Part shown: positions 1 through 5,184 of the stretch, piece by piece | Position numbering within the stretch: position 1 is the stretch's first letter | How the letters are laid out: each line of letters opens with the position of its first letter | The notes under the pieces: model-generated | The model's input: only the letters and a program-made list of their open reading frames with translations | The model's database searches: none | Told to the model about the DNA's origin: nothing | Source of the DNA: Thermoplasmata archaeon | Lineage (GTDB): Archaea > Thermoplasmatota > Thermoplasmata > Thermoplasmatales > Thermoplasmataceae | DNA: 6,310 bases | NCBI GenBank assembly: GCA_021850505.1 | Contig: JAJZLW010000052.1 | Location: 11,122 to 17,431, forward strand | Reading direction: 5' to 3' | Made by a program: the position numbers and the translations under genes

Positions 1-1
1 C

Positions 2-22
2 TCATACGACATCTTATGACAT
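2..22. repeat. Small inverted and direct repeats at left edge
   Basis: TCATA (2-6) and TATGA (15-19) form a perfect 5-bp inverted repeat with an 8-nt spacer. The same stretch also reads as two near-identical 8-mers, TACGACAT (5-12) and TATGACAT (15-22), one helical turn apart. This could be a regulator site upstream of the suf promoter, or belong to whatever lies left of the window. Repeats this short also arise by chance in AT-rich DNA, so only the repeat itself is seen; function is a guess. Confidence 0.25.
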
Positions 23-42
23 GAAAATATTTATAGTTTAGT

Positions 43-65
43 CACTTTGAACACAAAAAAGTGTT
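43..65. promoter_or_regulatory. Candidate operator: overlapping inverted repeats at the suf promoter
   Basis: Two overlapping perfect inverted repeats are visible: CACTTT (43-48) with AAAGTG (58-63), and AACAC (50-54) with GTGTT (61-65) around a six-A spacer. The right arms run into the TATA-like box at 64-71, so a protein bound here would compete with TBP/TFB. Cyanobacterial SufR is known to repress suf operons through a CAAC-N6-GTTG palindrome; the N6 geometry is alike but the sequence differs. No regulator gene is present in the window. Regulatory function is inferred. Confidence 0.35.
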
Positions 66-71
66 TAAATA
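64..71 (+). promoter_or_regulatory. TATA-like box of the suf operon promoter
   Basis: TTTAAATA is centred about 29 nt before the sufC ATG at 97, preceded by an A-rich stretch (55-60) that could serve as a BRE. This spacing puts transcription start at or just before the start codon, giving a leaderless mRNA, which agrees with the lack of a Shine-Dalgarno sequence before sufC. An alternative TATA-like stretch, TTTATAG (30-36), would give a short leader instead. An 8-bp palindrome, GATTAATC (73-80), lies between the box and the start codon. Confidence 0.55.
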
Positions 72-96
72 GGATTAATCGATATCAAACTGTAAT

Positions 97-837
97 ATGA
101 CTAAATTAGAGGTAAAGAACTTGGCTGCTTCCGTAAACGGGAAGCAAATACTGAAGGACGTTTCTTTCACGATTAATGGTGGAGAAATACACGCGCTAAT
201 GGGTCCAAATGGCGCCGGGAAGAGCACTCTCGGATATGTTCTAATAGGTCACCCGAATTATGAGGTGCTTCATGGTTCAATCAAGATAGACGGCGTTGAA
301 CTTGCGGACAAGCTTCCGGAGGAGAGGGCCAGAGCTGGCTTATTCCTTGCATACCAGACGCCAGTAGCAGTTCAGGGTGTCAAACTTTCCACCTTTCTTA
401 GACTTGCTTACAATCAGCTTCATCCGGATGAAAAGATAAAAATTCAGGATTTTCACGCACTGCTCAAGAAATACATGAATGAGGTTGGCCTGGATGAGAC
501 TTTTATCTCAAGGTCAGTGAACGAAGGTTTTTCCGGCGGTGAAAGGAAGCGAGTTGAAATACTGCAGATGATGATATTAAGGCCAAAGTTCGTGGTACTG
601 GATGAAATTGACTCTGGACTTGACGTGGATGCTTTGAAGATGGTGGCAGATGAGATAAGGAAATTCTATTCAAAAGATGTTGGATTCCTTATAATAACAC
701 ATTACCAGAGAATCCTGAAGAATGTAGAACCTCAATTTGTCCATGTTCTTGTTGATGGGAAAATTGCCAAAGAGGGCGGAAACGATATTTCGCTCAGGAT
801 CGAGGAAGAAGGGTATGACTGGATAAGGAGTGCATAA
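97..837 (+). CDS. sufC: SufC, ABC-type ATPase of the SufBCD Fe-S scaffold
   Basis: SufC is the soluble ABC-fold ATPase that binds SufB and SufD and drives the conformational change needed for cluster assembly; it is cytoplasmic and not a transporter. All ATPase motifs are visible in the 246-residue product: Walker A GPNGAGKST (36-44), Q-loop Gln87 in YQTP, the SufC-type signature FSGGERKR (145-152), Walker B FVVLDE (165-170) with catalytic Glu170, D-loop DSGLD (172-176) and H-loop His202. Length matches the family (about 250). ATG 97 is chosen because it is the first in-frame start, the conserved N-terminal strand follows at once, and it fits a leaderless transcript; no Shine-Dalgarno precedes it. 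It is the first gene of the suf operon and ends 2 nt before sufB. Confidence 0.97.
   Translation: MTKLEVKNLAASVNGKQILKDVSFTINGGEIHALMGPNGAGKSTLGYVLIGHPNYEVLHGSIKIDGVELADKLPEERARAGLFLAYQTPVAVQGVKLSTFLRLAYNQLHPDEKIKIQDFHALLKKYMNEVGLDETFISRSVNEGFSGGERKRVEILQMMILRPKFVVLDEIDSGLDVDALKMVADEIRKFYSKDVGFLIITHYQRILKNVEPQFVHVLVDGKIAKEGGNDISLRIEEEGYDWIRSA
825..830 (+). promoter_or_regulatory. Shine-Dalgarno sequence of sufB
   Basis: AAGGAG lies inside the last codons of sufC, 9 nt before the sufB ATG at 840. It supports that start and contrasts with the absence of such a site before the first gene, a pattern common in archaeal operons. Confidence 0.7.
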
Positions 838-839
838 AA

Positions 840-2282
840 ATGGTAGTAGAATATTCAAGAGAAGAGGAACTGGAGAAGCTTGTAAAAGAATTAAAGACTG
901 TGAAGAGTTCGGACTGGGAATTTCATGATGTCAACCGTCCGGTTTATTCAACTGGAAAGGGTCTCAACAGAAAGGTCGTTGAGGAGATATCTGAGATCAA
1001 GAAAGAACCTGATTGGATGCTGCGTCTCAGGTTAAAGGCTCTTGAGGTTTTTGAGTCAAAGCCGGTACCAACATGGGGTCCTGATCTGTCAGGTATTGAC
1101 TGGGAGAATACATCTTATTATAACAGGCCGGACGAGAGAAAGACAAACAACTGGGAGGATGTCCCTGATCAGATCAAGGAAACTTTCCAGAAACTTGGTA
1201 TACCAGAAATGGAGCAGAAATATCTTGCAGGATCCGTTGCACAGTACGACAGCGAGGGCGTCTATCATAACCTGAAAAAGGTATGGGAAGATAAGGGCGT
1301 TGTCTTTCTGGATCTGGATTCAGCGGTTCAGAAATATCCGGATCTTGTTAAGGACTATTACTGCAGAGCTGTGCCAGTAAGTGACAATAAATTTGCTGCG
1401 TTGAATGGAGCTGTTTGGAGCGGAGGATCTTTCCTATATGTTCCAAAAGGTGTCCAGATAGATATGCCTCTTCAGACATATTTCAGGATGAACGGGGAAT
1501 CGACAGGGCAGTTTGAGCATACTATTGTTGTTGCTGATGAGGGATCAAAAGTCCATTACATAGAGGGTTGCACAGCCCCAAGATACGATAAAAATTCCCT
1601 TCACAGTGCAATAGTTGAAATATATGTCAAGAAGGGAGCAAAAGCCAGGTACACAAGTGTTCAAAACTGGTCTAAGAGTGTTTATAACATGCCAACCAAG
1701 AGGTCATGGGTCGACCAGGATGCAAACATGGAGTGGGTAGGAGGTTCTCTCGGTTCAAAAGTTACTATGCTATATCCATCCTCATATCTCAGAGGACCAA
1801 GGGCAACTGCCTCGAATCTGAATATTTCACTTGCCGGCCCTGGAACGGTCAAGGATACTGGTGCGAAGGCAATTCATCTTGCTCCATATACCACGTCAAA
1901 GATCGTCGCGAAGAGTATCAGCATCGAAGATGGTAAGGCAATTTACAGGGGACTGCTCAGGGTGAACAAAGGTGCAGTAGAGTCGAAGAGCAAGGTTCAG
2001 TGCGATGCTCTTCTTATCAATGATGAATCTGCTTCCCTGACTTTTCCGCATGATGAAATATATGACCCTACAGCAACATTTTCACATGAAGCATCGGTTG
2101 GAAGAATTGGAACAGATGAACTGACCTACCTACGATCAAGGGGATTGTCCGAGGATGAGGCATCTTCGATGATTGTTCTTGGTTTCCTTGACGATGTAAT
2201 GAGAGAAATTCCAATGGAATTTGCTGTTGAAATGAACCGTCTTATTAAACTGGAGATGAATAAGCTCGGCGCAGTAGGATGA
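840..2282 (+). CDS. sufB: SufB, Fe-S scaffold core subunit
   Basis: SufB forms the scaffold with SufD and SufC; it receives persulfide sulfur and builds the nascent cluster at the SufB-SufD interface. The 480-residue product has the usual length (465-495). The N-terminal helical region (about 1-125) is followed by the right-handed beta-helix core (about 190-400) and a C-terminal helical segment that binds SufC. Conserved residues are visible: Cys244 in IEGCTAP (matching E. coli Cys254, the reported sulfur entry point), Cys388 in KVQCDALL (matching Cys405) and His416-Glu417 in the SHEAS motif (matching the region of Glu434). The C-terminal end (455-472), with PMEFAVEMNRLIK, closely resembles bacterial SufB as I recall it. 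The start is set by AAGGAG 9 nt upstream. It follows sufC by 2 nt and precedes sufD by 4 nt. Correspondences to E. coli were aligned by eye. Confidence 0.97.
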   Translation: MVVEYSREEELEKLVKELKTVKSSDWEFHDVNRPVYSTGKGLNRKVVEEISEIKKEPDWMLRLRLKALEVFESKPVPTWGPDLSGIDWENTSYYNRPDERKTNNWEDVPDQIKETFQKLGIPEMEQKYLAGSVAQYDSEGVYHNLKKVWEDKGVVFLDLDSAVQKYPDLVKDYYCRAVPVSDNKFAALNGAVWSGGSFLYVPKGVQIDMPLQTYFRMNGESTGQFEHTIVVADEGSKVHYIEGCTAPRYDKNSLHSAIVEIYVKKGAKARYTSVQNWSKSVYNMPTKRSWVDQDANMEWVGGSLGSKVTMLYPSSYLRGPRATASNLNISLAGPGTVKDTGAKAIHLAPYTTSKIVAKSISIEDGKAIYRGLLRVNKGAVESKSKVQCDALLINDESASLTFPHDEIYDPTATFSHEASVGRIGTDELTYLRSRGLSEDEASSMIVLGFLDDVMREIPMEFAVEMNRLIKLEMNKLGAVG

Positions 2283-2286
2283 TCCA

Positions 2287-3528
2287 ATGGAATTAATTGA
2301 AGACGTCATTAAGAAAAGGTTCAACGATTCTTCTTTTGAATACAGAGCGCACTGTTTCAGGGAGTTTCTGAAATCACCTGTGAGGACATTTAAGGAAAGC
2401 CCGACTATAAAGGATTATGTACCTCTCGATGAGGAGGATTTAAACAACCTTCTTCTCGATTATGAGGATTACGCGGCTCCACCAGATATAAAAATGGAAT
2501 CAGATATCCTGTTTGTTAATGACCACATTGAATTCGTTTCAGAAAAGTTAAAGGAGAAGGGTGTTCAGGTAAATGATCTTCTATCTGTTGCCTCAGAACC
2601 CTCCAATCCATTTAGGCGCTATCTATATACCTATTTTGGCCTTGACCGGGAAGAGTTTCTTCTGAATGCAACCTGGAAGAACGGATATTTCATTCACGTA
2701 CCAGAAGGGTTAAGGGATCTCGAAATAAACATCGTCGTATTAACGGATTCCAGTAATCCCAGTGTGCTGAAAAATCTTGTCGTGGTAGGCGATGATTCAA
2801 ATTGCGTTGTCAAAGATTCTTACATTAATTATTCCACTGGTAGGAGCATTCAGGGAAAGACCGTCTATATACATGTTGGAAAGAGATCTCACCTATCCTA
2901 TCATTACATTCAGGAGAAGTCTGCGGACGTGACTGATCTTGCATTTGTCAAGTCGTTCCTTGAAGACTATTCGGAGTTCACTTTTTATCACGTTAACAGG
3001 GGTGGTTCAAGGGTTATTTTCTCCAACCTTTCATACCTGAAAGGCGAGGGATCTAACTTTAGAACTTTTGGCGTGAGCTACAGTGACAATGAACAGCGTT
3101 TCGACATAAGAGACAGCAGTTTCCAGACTGGAAAAGCTTGCAACGCGGATATACAGGTAAGGGGTGTAGTGAAGGGAAAGAGCCTTACTATTCACAGAGG
3201 TAATATAGATATTGAAGAGATGAGCGTAAAATCGACTGGATTCTATGATTCCAGGATACTCCTCCTCTCAAAGGATGGCTATGCGAACAGCAAGCCTGGA
3301 CTGATAATAAGAAATAACGACACCAAGTCAAAACATGCATCTGCCATCAGCAGCCTGGACAAGGAGCAGATATTTTACCTTAGATCAAGGGGTATACCGG
3401 AGAAACTGGCAAAAAGCCTTATGACGGAAGGTTTCTTGCTTGCAAATCTTGAAAAATCCAATGACCCTGAGATGGAAGAGAAGGTCCATAGATATTCAGA
3501 GGAGATCCTCCGTGAGCCTGATTCCTGA
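2287..3528 (+). CDS. sufD: SufD, Fe-S scaffold subunit paralogous to SufB
   Basis: SufD pairs with SufB through their beta-helix domains and also contacts SufC; it helps iron entry and cluster formation. The 413-residue product fits the family (about 420-440). The N-terminal helical part contains the FREFLKSP segment (24-31), the beta-helix core spans about 130-340, and the C-terminal helices contain the shared SufB/SufD motif FYLRSRGIP (363-371). His350 aligns with E. coli SufD His360, the residue implicated in cluster formation. The normally well conserved HGAT-type motif here reads HASAIS (350-355), and the position two residues before the His is Ser348, where E. coli has a Cys. This SufD is therefore divergent but keeps the key His. 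A weak ribosome site (AGGAT, 2276-2280) precedes the ATG. Its 3' end overlaps sufS by 17 nt and carries the sufS ribosome site. Confidence 0.93.
   Translation: MELIEDVIKKRFNDSSFEYRAHCFREFLKSPVRTFKESPTIKDYVPLDEEDLNNLLLDYEDYAAPPDIKMESDILFVNDHIEFVSEKLKEKGVQVNDLLSVASEPSNPFRRYLYTYFGLDREEFLLNATWKNGYFIHVPEGLRDLEINIVVLTDSSNPSVLKNLVVVGDDSNCVVKDSYINYSTGRSIQGKTVYIHVGKRSHLSYHYIQEKSADVTDLAFVKSFLEDYSEFTFYHVNRGGSRVIFSNLSYLKGEGSNFRTFGVSYSDNEQRFDIRDSSFQTGKACNADIQVRGVVKGKSLTIHRGNIDIEEMSVKSTGFYDSRILLLSKDGYANSKPGLIIRNNDTKSKHASAISSLDKEQIFYLRSRGIPEKLAKSLMTEGFLLANLEKSNDPEMEEKVHRYSEEILREPDS
3501..3511 (+). promoter_or_regulatory. sufS Shine-Dalgarno sequence within a small hairpin
   Basis: GGAG (3501-3504) lies 7 nt before the GTG start of sufS and is followed by ATC and then CTCC (3508-3511), a perfect 4-bp complement ending directly at the start codon. 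The site decides the sufS start and could be masked in the mRNA unless ribosomes translating sufD open it, giving translational coupling. The pairing is seen in the sequence; the regulatory effect is inferred. Confidence 0.6.
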
Positions 3529-4786
3529 AAAAATCAGGAAGGATTTCCCTATTTTCAGAAACAACCCAGATCTAATTTATCTCGACAATGCTGCGACCAC
3601 GCAGAAGCCGGATTCTGTAGTAAGATCCATAGTCAATTATTACGAGAATTTTTACAGTAATGTTCACCGCGGCGTCTACAGGATATCAGAAGAAGCGACA
3701 TCAATGTATGAATCTGCAAGAAAAAATGTGTCGGACTTCATAGGAAGCGGGGATCCAAGCAATATTGTTTATACTAGAAATACGACTGAATCGATTAACC
3801 TTTTATCATACACAATTGGAAGAAAACTGAAGAAAGGCGACAGAATCCTTCTCACAGAAATGGAGCATCATTCCAATATTATACCATGGTATTTCCTTAA
3901 GGAAGCTGGAATAAAGATAGATTTCGCAAAGGTTAAAGAAGATTTTACGCTGGATTATGAGGATTTTGCAAGTAAGCTGTCGCCGGAAACGAAGATTGCG
4001 TCTTTCACACATGTTTCAAATGTCCTCGGGACAATAAACGACGTCAGGGAACTTACAAGTATGTGTCACGAAAATTCTACTATTGCTGTTGTTGACGCTG
4101 CCCAGTCAGTTCCGCATATGAAAGTTGATGTTGGAAAGATAGATTGCGATTTCCTTGCTTTTTCCGGGCATAAGATGCTGGGGCCTTCAGGAATTGGAGT
4201 GCTTTATGGTAAAGAAGATCTTTTGACAGAAATGAGACCGTTTCTGGGAGGAGGAGAAATGATTCGAGAGGTCGATTATACGAATGCAACATGGAATGAT
4301 ATTCCCTGGAAATTTGAAGCGGGCACCCAGAACGTTGAGGGCGCAATCGGGCTATCCTCGGCTATGGATTATCTTAAAAGCCTGGGAATGGAGAATGTGA
4401 TGGATCATGAAAGAAGATTGATCAAGCACCTTTTCGCAAGGGCAAATGAAATAGACAACCTGATCTCTTTTGGTCCTTTAGATCTGGAAAAAAGAGCAGC
4501 GGTGTTCAGTTTTAACATAGGAGATGTTATCTCCTATTCACTTGTTGAGGCCGCTATCAAAAAAAATATCAAAATATCAGACTCAATCCATCCCCACGAT
4601 GTTGCAGCTTTTATGGATCATAAAAACATTGCAGTGAGATCCGGCCATCATTGCGCCATGCCTTTGATGGGACGCCTCGGAGTTGCAGCAACTGCGCGTG
4701 CCTCGCCATATATTTACAACACAATTTCCGAGCTTGATTTATTCTTGGATAGCATCAGGGATTGCAGTATGGAGATGAAAAGATGA
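3512..4786 (+). CDS. sufS: SufS, PLP-dependent cysteine desulfurase
   Basis: SufS is a class V aminotransferase-fold enzyme that converts L-cysteine to alanine and carries the sulfur as a persulfide for SufU. The GTG at 3512 is chosen because GGAG lies 7 nt upstream and the protein then begins like other SufS (SLIPEKIRKDFPIF). In-frame ATGs further upstream lie inside sufD and would add a tail without family resemblance. The 424-residue product shows His120 in MEHHSN (PLP stacking), Asp195 and Gln198 in the DAAQS motif, PLP-lysine Lys221 in SGHKMLGPSG, GTQNVEGAIG (271-280), and persulfide Cys381 in RSGHHCAMPL. The usual length is about 406. The excess is largely a 20-residue in-frame insertion (about 340-359) just before HPHD (360-363), whose second His, His362, matches the SufU zinc-swap ligand His342 of Bacillus SufS. 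It overlaps sufD by 17 nt and sufU by 4 nt. Confidence 0.96.
   Translation: MSLIPEKIRKDFPIFRNNPDLIYLDNAATTQKPDSVVRSIVNYYENFYSNVHRGVYRISEEATSMYESARKNVSDFIGSGDPSNIVYTRNTTESINLLSYTIGRKLKKGDRILLTEMEHHSNIIPWYFLKEAGIKIDFAKVKEDFTLDYEDFASKLSPETKIASFTHVSNVLGTINDVRELTSMCHENSTIAVVDAAQSVPHMKVDVGKIDCDFLAFSGHKMLGPSGIGVLYGKEDLLTEMRPFLGGGEMIREVDYTNATWNDIPWKFEAGTQNVEGAIGLSSAMDYLKSLGMENVMDHERRLIKHLFARANEIDNLISFGPLDLEKRAAVFSFNIGDVISYSLVEAAIKKNIKISDSIHPHDVAAFMDHKNIAVRSGHHCAMPLMGRLGVAATARASPYIYNTISELDLFLDSIRDCSMEMKR
3517..3540 (+). repeat. Alternative hairpins at the sufD stop / sufS start
   Basis: Two mutually exclusive perfect 7-bp hairpins can form: CCTGATT (3517-3523) with AATCAGG (3532-3538), or TTCCTGA (3522-3528) with TCAGGAA (3534-3540) around an A5 loop. 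The second has the sufD stop codon inside its left arm. They begin five nt after the first base of the sufS start and may tune translation or RNA processing at the junction. No function can be shown from sequence alone. Confidence 0.4.
4517..4537. repeat. Perfect 9-bp palindrome inside sufS
   Basis: ATAGGAGAT (4517-4525) and ATCTCCTAT (4529-4537) are perfect reverse complements around a 3-nt GTT centre. The element codes for SufS residues 336-342 (IGDVISY) and sits exactly at the left edge of the 20-residue insertion. It could fold as a tight mRNA hairpin, or be a trace of the event that created the insertion. The repeat is certain; its role is unknown. Confidence 0.6.
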
Positions 4787-5151
4787 CTGATGAAACCTCT
4801 GCGGAATTCATCCTGGATCATTATAAAAACCCGAGGAATCATGGCGTAATCCAGAACCCATCATCTTCTATCACAGAGATGAATCCCCTTTGTGGCGATA
4901 CTGTTCATTTTACTGTGCTAATAGAAAATGGAATAATGAAAGATATAAAGTTCATTGGGCAGGGTTGCTCCATAAGCCAGGCTTCAGCCTCAATTCTTTC
5001 TGAATATGTTCTTAATAAGAAAATATCTGATATCAAAAACATGACAGAAACAGATCTTCTTGGTCTGATCGGCATGGATCTAGGACCAAATAGAGAGAAA
5101 TGCGCCCTGCTTTCCCTGAATGCTTTAAAAAAGATCCTTGATTCTTATTAA
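4783..5151 (+). CDS. sufU: SufU-like sulfur acceptor / scaffold protein (IscU-fold)
   Basis: This IscU/SufU-fold protein is expected to take persulfide sulfur from SufS and deliver it to SufBCD. The ATG at 4783 overlaps the sufS stop as ATGA and has GGAG (4771-4774) 8 nt upstream; an in-frame ATG at 4762 lies before that site and is not preferred. The 122-residue product has the three ligand cysteines and the Asp: Cys37 and Asp39 in NPLCGD, Cys62 in GQGCSISQASAS, and Cys107 in REKCALLSL. Arg104 and Lys106 before the last Cys match SufU (Bacillus Arg125, Lys127) rather than the His-Cys of IscU. The LPPVK chaperone motif of IscU is missing. However, the Cys62-Cys107 distance of 45 is close to IscU (43 in E. 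coli) and shorter than in Bacillus SufU (62), so the SufU-specific insertion is absent. It is the last gene of the operon and converges on glyS. Confidence 0.9.
   Translation: MTDETSAEFILDHYKNPRNHGVIQNPSSSITEMNPLCGDTVHFTVLIENGIMKDIKFIGQGCSISQASASILSEYVLNKKISDIKNMTETDLLGLIGMDLGPNREKCALLSLNALKKILDSY
5127..5132 (-). terminator. Possible T-tract terminator of glyS
   Basis: Read on the - strand, a run of six T occurs about 25 nt past the glyS stop, inside the 3' end of sufU. Archaeal RNA polymerase is known to stop at oligo-T tracts, so glyS transcripts may end here, antisense to sufU. The six-A run on the + strand is seen; the function is inferred. Confidence 0.3.
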
Positions 5152-5184
5152 TCAATTCAAGAATTGAACTTCTTCTTTATTTCC
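5152..5184 (+). terminator. Hairpin plus pyrimidine tract at the end of the suf operon
   Basis: TCAATTC (5152-5158) and GAATTGA (5161-5167) form a perfect 7-bp inverted repeat with a 2-nt centre, starting directly after the sufU stop. It is followed by a pyrimidine-rich tract (5169-5184) broken by a single A. The hairpin spans the whole 5-nt gap and the last codons of glyS, so it can form in both transcripts. A loop of two is too tight for a full stem, so the innermost pair would open. Termination is likely, but the exact end point is unknown. Confidence 0.45.

Noticed and set aside
670..858. Short - strand open frame of 62 codons antisense to the sufC end
   Set aside because: Lies opposite well-conserved sufC codons, shows no recognisable domain and no promoter or ribosome site.
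1042..1275. Open frame of 77 codons on the + strand within sufB, and a similar one at 1706-1936
   Set aside because: Alternative-frame shadows of sufB with low-complexity, basic or Cys-rich translations and no family resemblance.
2136..2324. Open frame on the - strand across the sufB-sufD junction
   Set aside because: Antisense to the conserved SufB C-terminus and the sufD start; no supporting signals.
3440..3511. Upstream extension of sufS to in-frame ATG codons inside sufD
   Set aside because: The added 24 residues are basic and unlike any SufS start, they fully overlap sufD, and the GTG at 3512 has a well-placed GGAG.
3806..4346. Two - strand open frames (3806-4012 and 4080-4346) antisense to sufS
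   Set aside because: Opposite strongly conserved sufS motifs; translations look random and have no ribosome sites.
4559..4566. Run of eight A in sufS as a programmed slippage site
   Set aside because: The run simply encodes Lys-Lys followed by Asn in the intact frame, the downstream active-site motif is in the same frame, and no stimulatory structure or useful alternative product is evident.
4762..4782. Earlier ATG for sufU at 4762
   Set aside because: The Shine-Dalgarno GGAG (4771-4774) lies downstream of it, and ATG 4783 gives the typical ATGA overlap and family-like N-terminus.
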